Source: Asterella californica
Lineage: Eukaryota > Streptophyta > Marchantiopsida > Marchantiales > Aytoniaceae
Assembly (NCBI GenBank): GCA_036924285.1
Contig: JAYKYS010000008.1
Coordinates: 14,431,001 to 14,495,000 of the forward strand
Length of the DNA: 64,000 nucleotides
Direction of reading: 5' to 3'
Positions 11,814 to 21,100 of this stretch are shown here, in pieces. The position numbers and the translations under genes are program-made. Numbering within the stretch: the stretch's first letter is position 1; each line of letters opens with the position of its first letter. Under the pieces are notes generated by a model. It saw nothing but the letters and a program-made list of their open reading frames with translations. It had not been told where the DNA came from and made no database searches.

Positions 11814-12239
11814 TCTTTCAACATCGGTAAAGTTAAAGAACTTTTTTTATATCTAAATAATCTAGTTACACAAACATACGTAACATTGAACACTTCAAGA
11901 TCTGTTTTGTCTTCTACATTTATTGTCACTATATATATGATATTTTACATAATTATAATTTTATCATTGTAGTTAATTTCATATATCTAATTTATAATAA
12001 ATTTTATTTCTGACTTTATTTTATAGCATTTTTGTTTAAGCATTCAAGTAAATCAATACCAGTTGTAAATATTCCAAGGTAAATTCAACATTGCTTGAAG
12101 TTTTCCAACAACGCTTTCTTTGATGTTGTTTTTCAGGTATATATCACATGATCAAACGGAGTCTGACCTACGATGATATATGTAGAACTTGAAACTCTTT
12201 TCCAAGTGCAACTCTATGAACGTGCGAAATGCATGAAAC
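11814..12239. other. AT-rich intergenic spacer between Helentron genes
   Basis: Very A+T rich. No gene or known signal seen. Confidence 0.5.
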
Positions 12240-12545
12240 AATAAAGCTCACGGAGAAACATATAAACTGGGAGAAACAAAAAACAAAAAGCGCTTTGAAA
12301 CAAGAAAGTCTACGGAGAAACGTATAAACTTGGAGAAACAAAAAACAAAAAGCGCTTTGAAACAAGAACGTCCACGGAGAAACGTATAAACTTGGAGAAA
12401 CAAAAAACAAAAAGCGCTTTGAAACAAGAACGTCCACGGAGAAACGTATAAACTTGGAGAAACAAAAAACAAAAAGCGCTTTGAAACAAGAACGTCCACG
12501 GAGAAACGTATAAACTGGGAGAAACAAAAACAAAAAACGCTTTGA
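12240..12545 (+). repeat. Minisatellite, about five 62-bp units
   Basis: The unit contains GGAGAAACGTATAAACTTGG followed by AGAAACAAAAAACAAAAAGC and GCTTTGAAACAAGAACGTC. Adjacent units differ by one or two bases. On the minus strand, 62-bp units shift frame each time, which creates several overlapping Phe/Ser-rich open frames; these are artefacts of the repeat. Confidence 0.9.
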
Positions 12546-12700
12546 AACGATACGAAACGCTTTGAAACGCTTTGAAACGCTTTGAAACAAAAACAAAGAA
12601 TGCTATGAAAACGCTTTGAAACGCTTTGAAACAAAAACAAAAAATGCTATGAAATGCTTTGAAACGCTTTGAAACGCTTTTGAAACACTTTTGAAAGGAC
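12546..12700 (+). repeat. Short-period repeat of GAAACGCTTT
   Basis: Irregular runs of GAAACGCTTT (10 bp) alternate with AAACAAAAACAAA. They follow directly from the 3' end of the 62-bp units, so this looks like a secondary expansion of part of that unit. Confidence 0.85.
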
Positions 12701-12930
12701 AATTATTTACAAAATTTACTACCATTCATACGTGATGTGATTCACAAACATCTTTGCGAACAAAAATAAATTGAAACGTAAAATTTAATTGCATTAAACG
12801 GAAAATTCAAGATTATTTCAAAGGTAAATACTTCAGAAACGTTCATTACTCTTAAAACGTGACATCATTTTATACAAATTACATCAAACATCTTCACGCA
12901 GTGAAAATGTATGAAATTTAAACTTAATGC
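12701..12930. other. AT-rich spacer, no gene recognised
   Basis: No supported feature. Several GAAACGT motifs echo the adjacent minisatellite. Confidence 0.4.
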
Positions 12931-13122
12931 AACATATGAAACGTAGCAAATATTCAAGATTACATGATCTATGTGCTTCTGCTCCTTATTGTTCTTGCTC
13001 TGAAAACTACCCAGAGGAGAAGAAAGAGAACTCAAACTTCGTCATCAAATCATAATCGAACAACCAAAGTTGAACAGCACGACGGTCATCATAATCAAGT
13101 AAGTGGATTACAACCTTTGCAT
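12931..13122 (+). repeat. Duplicated first-exon region, copy 1
   Basis: Nearly identical to 13480-13672. Both copies carry the same start codons, the same Arg/Lys-rich coding stretch and a strong splice donor (AAGTAAGTGG; GTAAGT at 13099-13104 in this copy). After the shared part this copy has no OTU exon nearby, so it is the displaced duplicate. Confidence 0.9.
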
Positions 13123-13479
13123 ACAACAAGGAGCATGTATGGACAGATATCACAGTAGCGTAGTAGCTGTCCTAGGTGAAGGAGTCATCAAGACCCGTAA
13201 AACATCACTGCAGATACATTCAACCTCCAACTGCTAACAAAATCACTATTCCACTAAAAAGTCTATTATTAGTTCAATGGAATCAAAACTAATTATTGCA
13301 GAAATTCGTGCAAAAGTATCACCTTTTAAAAAAGAAGTTCAAAAATTTATTTATTCTAATTTAGAAGGTGAAATGCATTGCAGTACAAAAGTCAGTCATG
13401 CTTCATAATATATACACTTATTGCAATAAAACAGATTATATTATTAAATCAAATGTATATTAATTTATACGTTTGAAAC
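13123..13479. other. Spacer between duplicated exon copies
   Basis: AT-rich sequence of 0.36 kb between the two exon-1 copies. No gene seen. Confidence 0.4.
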
Positions 13480-13672
13480 AACATATGAAACGTAGCAAAT
13501 ATTCAAGATTACATGATCTATGTGCTTCTGCTCCACATTGTTCTTGCTCAGAAAACTACCCAAAGGAGAAGAAAGAGAACTCAAACTTCATCATCAAACC
13601 ATAATCGAACAACCCAAGTTGAACAGCACGACGGTCATCATAATCAAGTAAGTGGATTACAACCTTTGCATA
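13480..13672 (+). repeat. Duplicated first-exon region, copy 2, probable exon 1 of the Rep-helicase gene
   Basis: The frame from 13513 runs through an Arg/Thr/Ser- and His-rich stretch to CAA at 13645-13647, immediately before GTAAGT. A CAG acceptor lies just before the ATG at 13739, so splicing 13648-13738 joins this exon in phase 0 to the OTU exon. A different frame from 13484 (MKRSKYSRLHDLCASAP) is open for about 40 residues in both copies and is a possible small ORF. Confidence 0.7.
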
Positions 13673-13738
13673 ATTTTCATGGATTACAATTTGTAAGTTT
13701 ATCAAACAACAAACATAATCTTCTATTATTCTGTTCAG

Positions 13739-14834
13739 ATGTCTAAAGATTTGTCTGAATTTAAAAAATGTGAAGATTTTGTATATACTCCAGGAGATTG
13801 TATGTTTGATTCGATACAATATTTATTGCATCATAAATCTTCTACCCGCATCTTTACGAAATCAAACTCAAAATGAACTTTATAATATCTACTCAAGAGC
13901 TAGAGATACATATGATTCATTAATATTATCTTATTTCATGGAAGATGAATTGAGAGTGTCACATCGTGTCGAATCTGTAGATGAATATATAACCAAAGTT
14001 GGTAAAATGGCAAAAGAAGGTGGTGCGTGGGGTGATTCTTTATGTCTCTTAGCTTTATCCTCCATACTACAAAAAAATATACACATCTACAGTTCTACTT
14101 CTGGAAAGAATATAATTCAATTTCCAAACAACAACTCGTATCATGTTACTTTCAATCTTCTATATGATGATAATGAAGGTAGTTCCGGTCATTACGAACC
14201 AATCGTACTGATTCGTGATGAATTTCTTACTGAGAAATGGGAGTATATAGTGAAACAACTGCAAGATTTACGATTAATTCATCTAAATGTACCAATAGTA
14301 CAATTAATACGTAAATTTATAAGTAAAAATTCTATTTATGAGAACGACTTAAACACTATTCAAACTAAAATTTATAAACTAGGTATAAATAAACTAAATC
14401 TCCAAAAGACCAAAGTAAACCATCCTTTGCAAGATATTGACTCTCACCAATTAAACATTCTATATTCGGAACTCTTATTATCCTATCAAAGATATCCATA
14501 TTTATCCATAAGAGATGTCATAAAGAATTTCATACAATCTCATAAACAATATGAGATACAACTCTTTAGAATGAAAAAAACACTTTCTTACAAAATAAAA
14601 CAATACAGAATAATGAATAAGACTAATTCAATTAACACATCTAACCGTACTTCTAAAAAACGAAAAAAACTATCATTAGAAGAAAAACACGTAGATACTT
14701 ACTCCAAGTCTTTACTCGACGTTCCATATCATTCGTGTGACATATGCTATAAACGTGATTTCTTGAAGAATTTAAAATATATCAATCAAATTCATTACGA
14801 TTTCATTTCTCTTATGCTGAAACAACTAACATAA
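13739..14834 (+). pseudogene. OTU-like cysteine protease domain, frameshifted
   Basis: The frame starting at 13739 contains the nucleophile box GDCMFDSI. It then runs to a stop at 13876, but the protein signal moves to another frame near 13845 and continues to 14834. The OTU histidine box is visible as GHYEPI near 14190, and the GGAWGD segment near 14020 fits the OTU fold. The C-terminal half is a Lys/Ile/Asn-rich linker that includes a CDIC motif (about 14739-14750). OTU domains occur in animal-type Helitrons and Helentrons; the role in transposition is not established. The indel may be real or an error. Confidence 0.75.
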
Positions 14835-15709
14835 CTTTCGAACAGCTTAAAGATAATATAAGGATTTGTTTGATGTGTATGCGATATATAAACGATAACA
14901 AAATACCTCTTTTCTTTGAGATATCTAGAGTTTACAATAACAATACGATACCATATCTTGAATGTTTAAACGAAGTCGAAGAAAGATTGATCTCACCGCG
15001 AGTCATGTTCGGAAACATTCATATATACAATGGGTTCCAACAATGGCATCTAAGAGGTAGTGTTATCAATATCACTTCAAATACAAACATGGTCCAAACA
15101 CATTTACCACGTATGGCTGATGAAGAAGGTTCTATCATAGTGGAAATCAAAAGAAAACTGACTCTAAAATCAATCTATAAAACAAGCTACGTTCGACCTA
15201 ACAAAGTAATGCGAGCTTTACATTATCTTATTGATACAAACTTATACAAACATCACAATATCGAGCTGAATGAAAATTGGATTCACACTTTCGACGACAA
15301 TTATTCCAAAGAACAACTCCGATTCGATGAAGTAGAAACCATCGAAACAAATAACGAGTTCGATGAAAATAATCACGAACCGAACACAAACACTAATACA
15401 TTTATTGCAAACTTTTTAGATCTTGAAATGATTTATGCCAATGAAAAGTATAAACTTACTGTGGCTCCTAGCGAGGGATATCACCCTTTGAGTTTATTCA
15501 AAGATGAATTTTGTGAAGAGACTAATTTTCCTAGTTTGTTTTTTGGCCACGGAAGAAACAAACAAATCGTTTCGAAGGTGTCATATCACAAACTAGCTTC
15601 ATGGGAATTATTATACAAAACTCATAAATTTGCTAGACATTTACCAAACATCTTTTTCAAGATGTCCAAAATCTGCATCGAGAAAATTCTAAGCATTTCT
15701 TGGATTTGA
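14831..15709 (+). pseudogene. Helitron N-terminal region (DUF6570-like)
   Basis: The signal resumes in frame from 14831 with a C-x2-C-type ICLMCM, then CLNEVEERLISPRVMF and GNIHIYNGFQ...HLRGSVINI, VQTHLPRM and a late VRP-K-ALHYL block. These follow the order of the conserved region found upstream of Rep in eukaryotic Helitrons. It ends at TGA 15707-15709, after which the same frame remains open and continues into Rep, so the stop is a single nonsense codon inside the polyprotein. Confidence 0.75.
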
Positions 15710-16384
15710 GTAAGGAAAAATAAACTACAAGGCTCTCCTTTGACAGCGAAACAAGTCAAGGATGACAATTTCAAACAACAACTTCTTATATCAGATCAAG
15801 CTTTTCCTTGTTTGTCCCAATTACGATTCACTCCAGACTATTACCAAGTCGTTAAGCGAAATCTTTTCGTGATGATCCGACAATTAGGAAAACCTACATT
15901 TTTCATTACTTTAACTGCGAACGAAAAAAACTGGAAACCGTTGATGAACACCTTATTCAAATTGAACAAAATGGATAACCATATATCATTGCCGGACGAT
16001 GAAGAAACCTTAAGTTCTTCACAAAAACAACAACTTCTTAGACAAGATCCTGTCACATGTGCACGATATTACGAACATAGATCACAATGTTTCCGTAAGC
16101 TTATTCAACATAACCAATTAATTTTAGGAAATGTATCCGATTTCTATTTTGTAACTGAATTTCAAAGCAGAGACAGTCCACATGATCACGGGCTACTGTG
16201 GATAAAAAATGCTCCTATTTTCAAGATAGATCCTGATGAATCAATAACAACTTTCATAGACGAATACATTTCTACTGATCATCACTTATTGAGCGAAGAG
16301 ATGATCAAATGTCAAACTCATCATCACACAAATACTTGCTATAAGAAAAGATCTTCATCTTCTTGTCGATTTCGATTTCCATGA
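15710..16384 (+). pseudogene. Helitron Rep nuclease, N-terminal half (HUH motif)
   Basis: Continuous with the previous fragment in the same frame. It carries the Helitron-like hallmark PTFFITLTANEKNW and the metal-binding HUH box SPHDHGLLWI. The residue between the two histidines is Asp, where most Rep proteins have a hydrophobic residue. A His/Cys-rich stretch (TCYKKR...CRFRFP) follows, as is usual in Helitrons before the second half. It ends at TGA 16382-16384; the frame continues open beyond it. Confidence 0.8.
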
Positions 16385-17710
16385 CATCCCATGTCGAAAA
16401 CAACAATATTATATCCTTTAACTAACGATGAACTTGATGATGAAACGACGAGAGATATAAAGCTTAAATCTATTAGAATTTCAAACATCATTTCTTCTTT
16501 CAAAACTGGATTGGATATGAACTTCGATCAGTATCTTCAACATTTAGAACTTACATATGAAACTTACTTATTAGCTTTAAGATATTCTTTATCAAAACCT
16601 TCTATATATCTCAAACGTCATCCAATAGATATTTACATTAATTCTTTTCCAAAAAATGCTGCTTCCATTTGGCAAGCCAACACAGATTGTCAATACGTGT
16701 TGGATCCACATGCTGCGGCACAATATTGTACCTCATATCTAACAAAAGTAGACAATACAATAACGAATGAGATGAAGAAAATTAACAATAAATGTATCGA
16801 GGAAAATCAAGAAGTAACCACACGGATAAAAAAGTTAGGCAATGCATTCTTGAATTCCATACAAGTTTCGGCTCAATTAGCCATCTATACAATCTTAAAA
16901 TTACCTTTGTATCATGCTTCTCGTTCTTTTCAATTCATAGACACTAGTAGTCCATCCGATCGAACCTTCCTCCTCAAAAGTTCCAAACAACTATCTTCTG
17001 AAGATGATTCTTCAACAAACATAGGATTGCCATCCATCATAGATAAGTATGCACGACGTCCACAACATCTGCATACAAATTCAATGGCTTTGATAGAATT
17101 CGTAGCCAAGTTTAATACTTCACAAAATAGAAGATTGAGAAAATCTAAAATCGTTCGATGGATATATTTTGACCAATATAAACAACCGGAAGACTATTTC
17201 AGAGAGCAAGTGCTGTTATATGTCTCTTTTCTTTACGACGAGAACAACATTAAAGATTCAACTGAAACATGGGACAATACATATAATAGACATAGATCAC
17301 ATATTCTATTGTTACAAAATTTATATACTTTTAAGTACAATACGGTCGAAGTAAACGAGGATTGGAAGAAATTTGAGGATGAGGTGGCAGAACTTGAAGA
17401 AATAAGAGAAAATCATAACGAACAAAGCGAACCGGAACAGGATTCAAGCAATTTGGATTTGGACAATGTCGACTTAATGCAACGAACTACTCTTAAATGT
17501 ACTTCTAAGACTACGAATCGTGAAGAAACCTTCCCGATCAAAGATCCTCTAATACCAATAGAATCATTTTGTGTTGAGCTACGTCAATTGAACAAACAAC
17601 AAAAGCTAATCTTCAATGATTGTATGTATAAAAAAAACACTTTCCACATGAACCAATCCATTTATTTCTTACGGGAGAAGCAGGAACCGGTAAAACATTC
17701 ACCTTATTAA
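16385..17710 (+). pseudogene. Helitron Rep nuclease, C-terminal half (two-tyrosine motif) and helicase start
   Basis: Same frame as 14831-16384. It contains the Rep block ending in AAAQYCTSYLTK, where the two tyrosines (spacing Y-x3-Y) and the lysine are the catalytic Y2 motif that cuts and rejoins DNA. The block LKRHPIDIYIN and the WQANTD segment precede it, as in other Helitrons. The frame then enters the linker to the helicase and goes out of register in an eight-A run at 17630-17637, just before the Walker A box. Confidence 0.85.
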
Positions 17711-18837
17711 AAATTATACAAGGATTGTCATGGATATACGAAGATGATAAATCCAGGTTTAATGATCCCGAACAAATAAAAGTTTTGAAGATAGCATATA
17801 CAGGACGAGCTGCATATAACATACAAGGAATGACTATTCATAGTGCCTTAGCGATCCCTAAAGACTCTTACGATATGAACGTGTCAAAATTAAGTCCAGA
17901 TCGATTGGATAAATACATCAAATATTATAGTCAATTAAGATTATTAGTGATAGACGAAATCTCTCTGGTGGGCGCAAGAATGTTCTCTTACATAAACCAA
18001 AGACTACAACAAATAACTCAGAATTTCAACCTTCCATTTGGTGGCATAGATATAATTGTTTGCGGTGATTTTTATCAAGTACAACCTGTTCAAGATTCAT
18101 GGATTTTTCAGTCTTCTAATATTTATTCTCAAAATATTGCCACTAACATATGGTCTTCATTTTTCAAACACTATGAACTGACTCAACCTATGCGTCAGAA
18201 CAATACAGATTTTATACAAATTTTGAATCGTATTCGCATCAACCAACAAACATCTTCTGATCTACATTATTTAAATTCAACTTATCAAAAAATGTATTCT
18301 AAACCAAACGATATACCTCATTTATTTTACACTAACAAAGATACGAAACTTCATAATCAACATGTATTTAGTATAACTGATGGGAATGAATATTTATTCC
18401 ATTCAAAAGATCATTTTTCTTCTGTTATATCGAAAAGATTTAAGATATCAATAAATCCAAAAGATACAGCTGGATTACACAGTATTTTATCTCTAAAAGT
18501 TACCATGTTAGTAGAATTATGTTATAATTATAACACACGAGATGGACTCACCAATGGAAGCGATGGGATTTTCATGTCCACAACAACATATAATGATGAT
18601 CAAATCATTTGGATCCAATTTTTTGATCCAAAGATTGGAACACAAACGAGGAACAAACAAAAACATTTTTATTCCATTAACATTAATCCATCTTGGACGT
18701 CCATTATGAGAATTTCACAACAATTTCCAATCAATAAATATACCAGAGAACATAAGATCACTAGAACACAATTCCCTGTTCAACAAGCATCTGCACGAAC
18801 TATCCACAGATCGCAAGAATTTCCATGCATCAAGTAG
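17638..18837 (+). pseudogene. Pif1-family DNA helicase domain of Helentron
   Basis: After a one-base frame change at the A-run 17630-17637, the frame reads FLTGEAGTGKT (Walker A, 17674-17697), then a Walker B LLVIDEISLVGA near 17941, the GDFYQVQPV motif III, and a conserved Arg-containing TQPMRQ. This is the Pif1/RecD-like SF1B helicase that Helitrons carry. The C-terminal HRSQ motif near 18810 is reached, and then the frame breaks again. The ATG at 17725 lies downstream of Walker A, so it is not a real start. Confidence 0.88.
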
Positions 18838-19186
18838 CTTTCAGTCCTAAGCACATAAATCGACCGGATTGACATACACTGCATTATCCAGAGTGAAAAA
18901 TCCTAAGCACTTACATATATTACAATCGATCGAGCATCGTCATATAGTTGTAGACAGCAGAGTCACTCTCGAAATGGAACGGTTGAAACTTAAATCATCG
19001 TGGCAATTCCACATCCATGATCTTCAAATGAATATCTCATCTTCCACTTACATGCTCATACAATTTCTAAATACAAGATCATTAATAAAACATCACCTTG
19101 ATGTTCGAGCAGATCATAATTTACAACTATCTGATATTTTGTGCTTCAGTGAGACACTTATACAAAATTTCATACGTATTTCATAG
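18838..19186 (+). pseudogene. Helicase C-terminal motif VI and start of endonuclease domain
   Basis: The frame entered at about 18869 begins LTYTALSRVKN, the last conserved helicase motif, so it continues the helicase after an indel. From about 19060 it reads QFLNTRSLI, a gap, then DILCFSET, the N-terminal strands of an AP-endonuclease (EEP) fold in which the Glu is catalytic. Helicase and endonuclease are thus fused in one frame, as in Helentrons. Confidence 0.75.
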
Positions 19187-19707
19187 ACATCGAACGCTTT
19201 CAATATATACATACGCACACAAGTCGAGGTTTGCTACTAACATATCGAAACACAATGCAACTCTCGGGGCATAATATTTTTGGAACTCATAACATGGAAA
19301 TAATTTCTGCAGATTTCAACATTTTAACTCGTCATGCAATTCATATCATAGTTGTATACAAATCTCCTCGTATGCATGTCGATGAGTTTTTGATCAATTT
19401 TACTACCATTATTCAAAACATACCTAAGGATTATCCCACGATAATCATAGGAGATTTCAATATCGATCTGCTCAAAATTGATGATCATCAAACTACATCT
19501 TTCGCATCTTTCATGAATTCATTCAACTTTTTGCCAACTTTTACAAAACCAACCACAAAATACGGTTCAAATCTAGATCAAATATGGACTAACGTTCCTC
19601 AATACGAAAATCTCTCTTCATCATCACATGCTTATTGGACAGATCATGATCCTATTTTTATTCTCTATAAAAAACCATCACATGTTAATATGTTCTCATT
19701 TACGTGA
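19187..19707 (+). pseudogene. AP-endonuclease-like (EEP) domain, C-terminal part
   Basis: The frame from 19231 carries IIVVYKSP, the catalytic GDFNID (near 19450) and a terminal TDHDPI motif (near 19640), in the order of the exonuclease-endonuclease-phosphatase fold. Such domains are also found in LINE retrotransposons, but here it follows a Pif1 helicase directly and no reverse transcriptase is present. A frame change lies between 19186 and 19231. The domain ends at 19705-19707. Confidence 0.8.
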
Positions 19708-20293
19708 AAAAACAAATCCAATCTTCTTTTCTTCGTGTACTCATCAATCGAGCTATACGAGTGATGTTCATGACCATATATTTCAGATTCAAGAGATTTT
19801 CAACACTTGCGAAACAAGGTATTCTCTTTTATATTTCTTGAAAAAAAACATTTTTTATATAAATTGTAAATCATCATCATGTCATGAGCTATTGACTTTA
19901 CAAAATTCCTAAATGTGTGCATTCATAATTGTTCAATATAATATAAACATGTTCATTCTAACATCCATAATATTCCAAATGTTTTATTTCGCAGTTACGA
20001 TTCATCATTGTTCTCAAGACGACCTCAACATTCAAATCATTCTATACATTTCTTGCATATCTTATATATTATTGATATTCCAATGTACATAATCTTCACA
20101 ACATCTCTCAAATTCTCCATTGTATACTTTTTCATTTCAACTATCATCATATGTTAATATATTCTCATGTAGCTAAACAAATTAGTCTATTTATTTTCTT
20201 CATACGCTCATCGAACCATTTAATACAAATTCATATGCATCAAATTAAAGCTAATTTCAACAATTCTGACATCATATAGTCCTTCATATCCGA
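19708..20293. other. AT-rich 3' region of Helentron, no gene
   Basis: Very A+T rich, with many CATAT/ATTCA tracts. Frames here are short. A 3' terminal hairpin would be expected near the Helentron end, but I could not identify one with confidence. Confidence 0.45.
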
Positions 20294-20490
20294 AGATCGG
20301 TGGCTGAGTTGGTTAGGCCTCAGACCTCTAAGCGAAAGGTCTGGGGTTCGAGCCCGCCTGCCCCCGGTTGGAGGTGCAAGATGTCGCTGTGTGTGCTATG
20401 TGTGCAATCTGGTCCGGATACGCTGTGGTTACCCACAAAGGACAGTCCCATGCCCCTCGAAGGGATAAAGCGGACAAGTTATCTACTTTA
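20294..20490 (+). repeat. SINE-like unit with tRNA-derived head
   Basis: TGGCTGAGTTGG (20301-20312) fits the RNA polymerase III A box, and GGTTCGAGCCC (about 20345-20355) fits the B box, at tRNA-like spacing. Between them AGACCT and AGGTCT can pair as an anticodon-type stem. The acceptor and T stems do not pair well, so this is unlikely to be a functional tRNA gene. A GC-rich body with GGGATAAAGCGG follows, then AT-rich sequence, the usual SINE order. Its base composition stands out sharply from the surrounding DNA. Confidence 0.6.
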
Positions 20491-21100
20491 ACTTTATATT
20501 TCCTAACAATAATTGCATCATACACAAAATGAAAACTAGTACAATGTCATTTATGTATCTTTTCTTAACTTCTATAAATTTTGAATGTATGTAATGACAC
20601 AGTCTGAAATTATCTTTCCTAACCTCCACAATATTTCTAAATGTTTTTCTCTGCAGTTGCAACAGATCACTACCTCTGAACCGGTCCAAACACTCATCAA
20701 CTTCTACATTATCATACATCCAAAGATAATCTTAAGATCACTATCTTCAAAATGATCCGAAGATTCACAAGTACATATTTGCATAAAAGATGCAGACAGG
20801 TTACTACCAGTTTATGAAGACATGTTGAAAGATGCCCATTTTGACTCACATAAAATTATAAACTACTTTTTTCAGTATCTGAAGATAATCTTATCATGGC
20901 TTTCAAAGACTATATTAATTTTCATCATTTTTGTAACATTCATCCACATCTCTAGAATTATACTTTCACATATATCACTTTCTACGACTCTAAGATGAGA
21001 TGGATTTCATTTTTAACATTCACCTTCACAGATTTCACCTTCTAGGATTGTGAGGTCTTGCAAACGCATAGCCCTTGCAATTCCATTGCATGCATAGCGA
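20491..21100. other. AT-rich right end of the 20.7-kb insertion
   Basis: No gene seen. Near the end are GCAAACGCATAGC (about 21060-21072) and TGCATGCATAGCG (about 21087-21099), both inverted relative to GCTATGCGTTGACGCAT at 431-447. They are possible terminal or subterminal motifs. Confidence 0.5.

Larger units (their letters stand above)
13513..19707 (+). pseudogene. Helentron OTU-Rep-helicase-endonuclease gene, broken
   Basis: Domains in order: short basic exon 1 (13513-13647); intron; OTU cysteine protease (13739 to about 14250); linker; Helitron N-terminal region (14831-15709); HUH Rep nuclease (15740 to about 16800); Pif1-like helicase (about 17560-18960); AP-endonuclease-like domain (about 19060-19690). 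The Rep nicks and rejoins one strand, the helicase unwinds DNA 5'-3', and the endonuclease probably assists target cleavage. The frame is lost near 13845 (OTU), near 14825, at TGA 15707-15709, at TGA 16382-16384, in the A-run 17630-17637, near 18830 and at about 19186-19231. The coding signal continues in the correct order across each break, so this was one polyprotein. The fragments are listed separately below. Confidence 0.85.
9988..20490 (+). mobile_element. Helentron-class rolling-circle transposon, decayed (limits approximate)
   Basis: The coding content defines it: an RPA-like single-strand-binding gene (10017-11813), then one long gene with OTU protease, Helitron-type N-terminal region, HUH/Y2 Rep nuclease, Pif1-family helicase and a C-terminal AP-endonuclease-like domain. 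The endonuclease distinguishes Helentrons from canonical plant Helitrons. The element is clearly richer in A+T than the retrotransposon part of the window. Frames are broken by two in-frame TGA codons and several indels, so it is not autonomous as written. I could not locate termini. The 5' limit is set at the end of the 520-bp repeat and the 3' limit after the SINE-like unit. Confidence 0.8.
432..21100. mobile_element. 20.7-kb insertion inside LTR copy H, flanked by 7-bp direct repeat
   Basis: The E1-type LTR is continuous across this point in two other copies in the window (about 52321-52327 and 60726-60732). Here it is split. CTTGTTG occurs at 425-431 and again at 21101-21107, as expected of a 7-bp target-site duplication. 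The ends show weak inverted similarity: CTATGCG starts at 432, and CGCTATGC reads inward on the other strand at the right end. The right end also carries a second GCTATGCGT-type motif near 21063-21072. The segment contains the Helentron and a large repeat-rich part with no recognisable transposase. It may be one large element or an insertion enlarged by later nested elements. The split LTR is clear; the element class is not known. Confidence 0.6.

Noticed and set aside
12168..12702. Overlapping minus-strand Phe/Ser-rich frames
   Set aside because: They arise from a 62-bp minisatellite read in three frames. No domain or start context supports them.
15707..16384. Alternative genetic code with TGA read as an amino acid
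   Set aside because: TGA interrupts the Helentron twice and E1 and A once each, but TGA also serves as the natural end of E1 pol and of gene C. Other frames are broken by TAA, TAG and indels as well. Point mutation is simpler.
19060..19707. LINE retrotransposon endonuclease
   Set aside because: The domain follows Pif1 helicase motif VI in the same frame and no reverse transcriptase lies nearby, so it is the Helentron C-terminal domain.
20294..20370. Functional tRNA gene
   Set aside because: A and B boxes are good, but acceptor and T-stem pairing is poor and the sequence continues into a SINE-like body.
432..21100. Polinton/Maverick giant transposon
   Set aside because: No protein-primed DNA polymerase B, retroviral-like integrase, packaging ATPase or capsid gene, and no long terminal inverted repeats.
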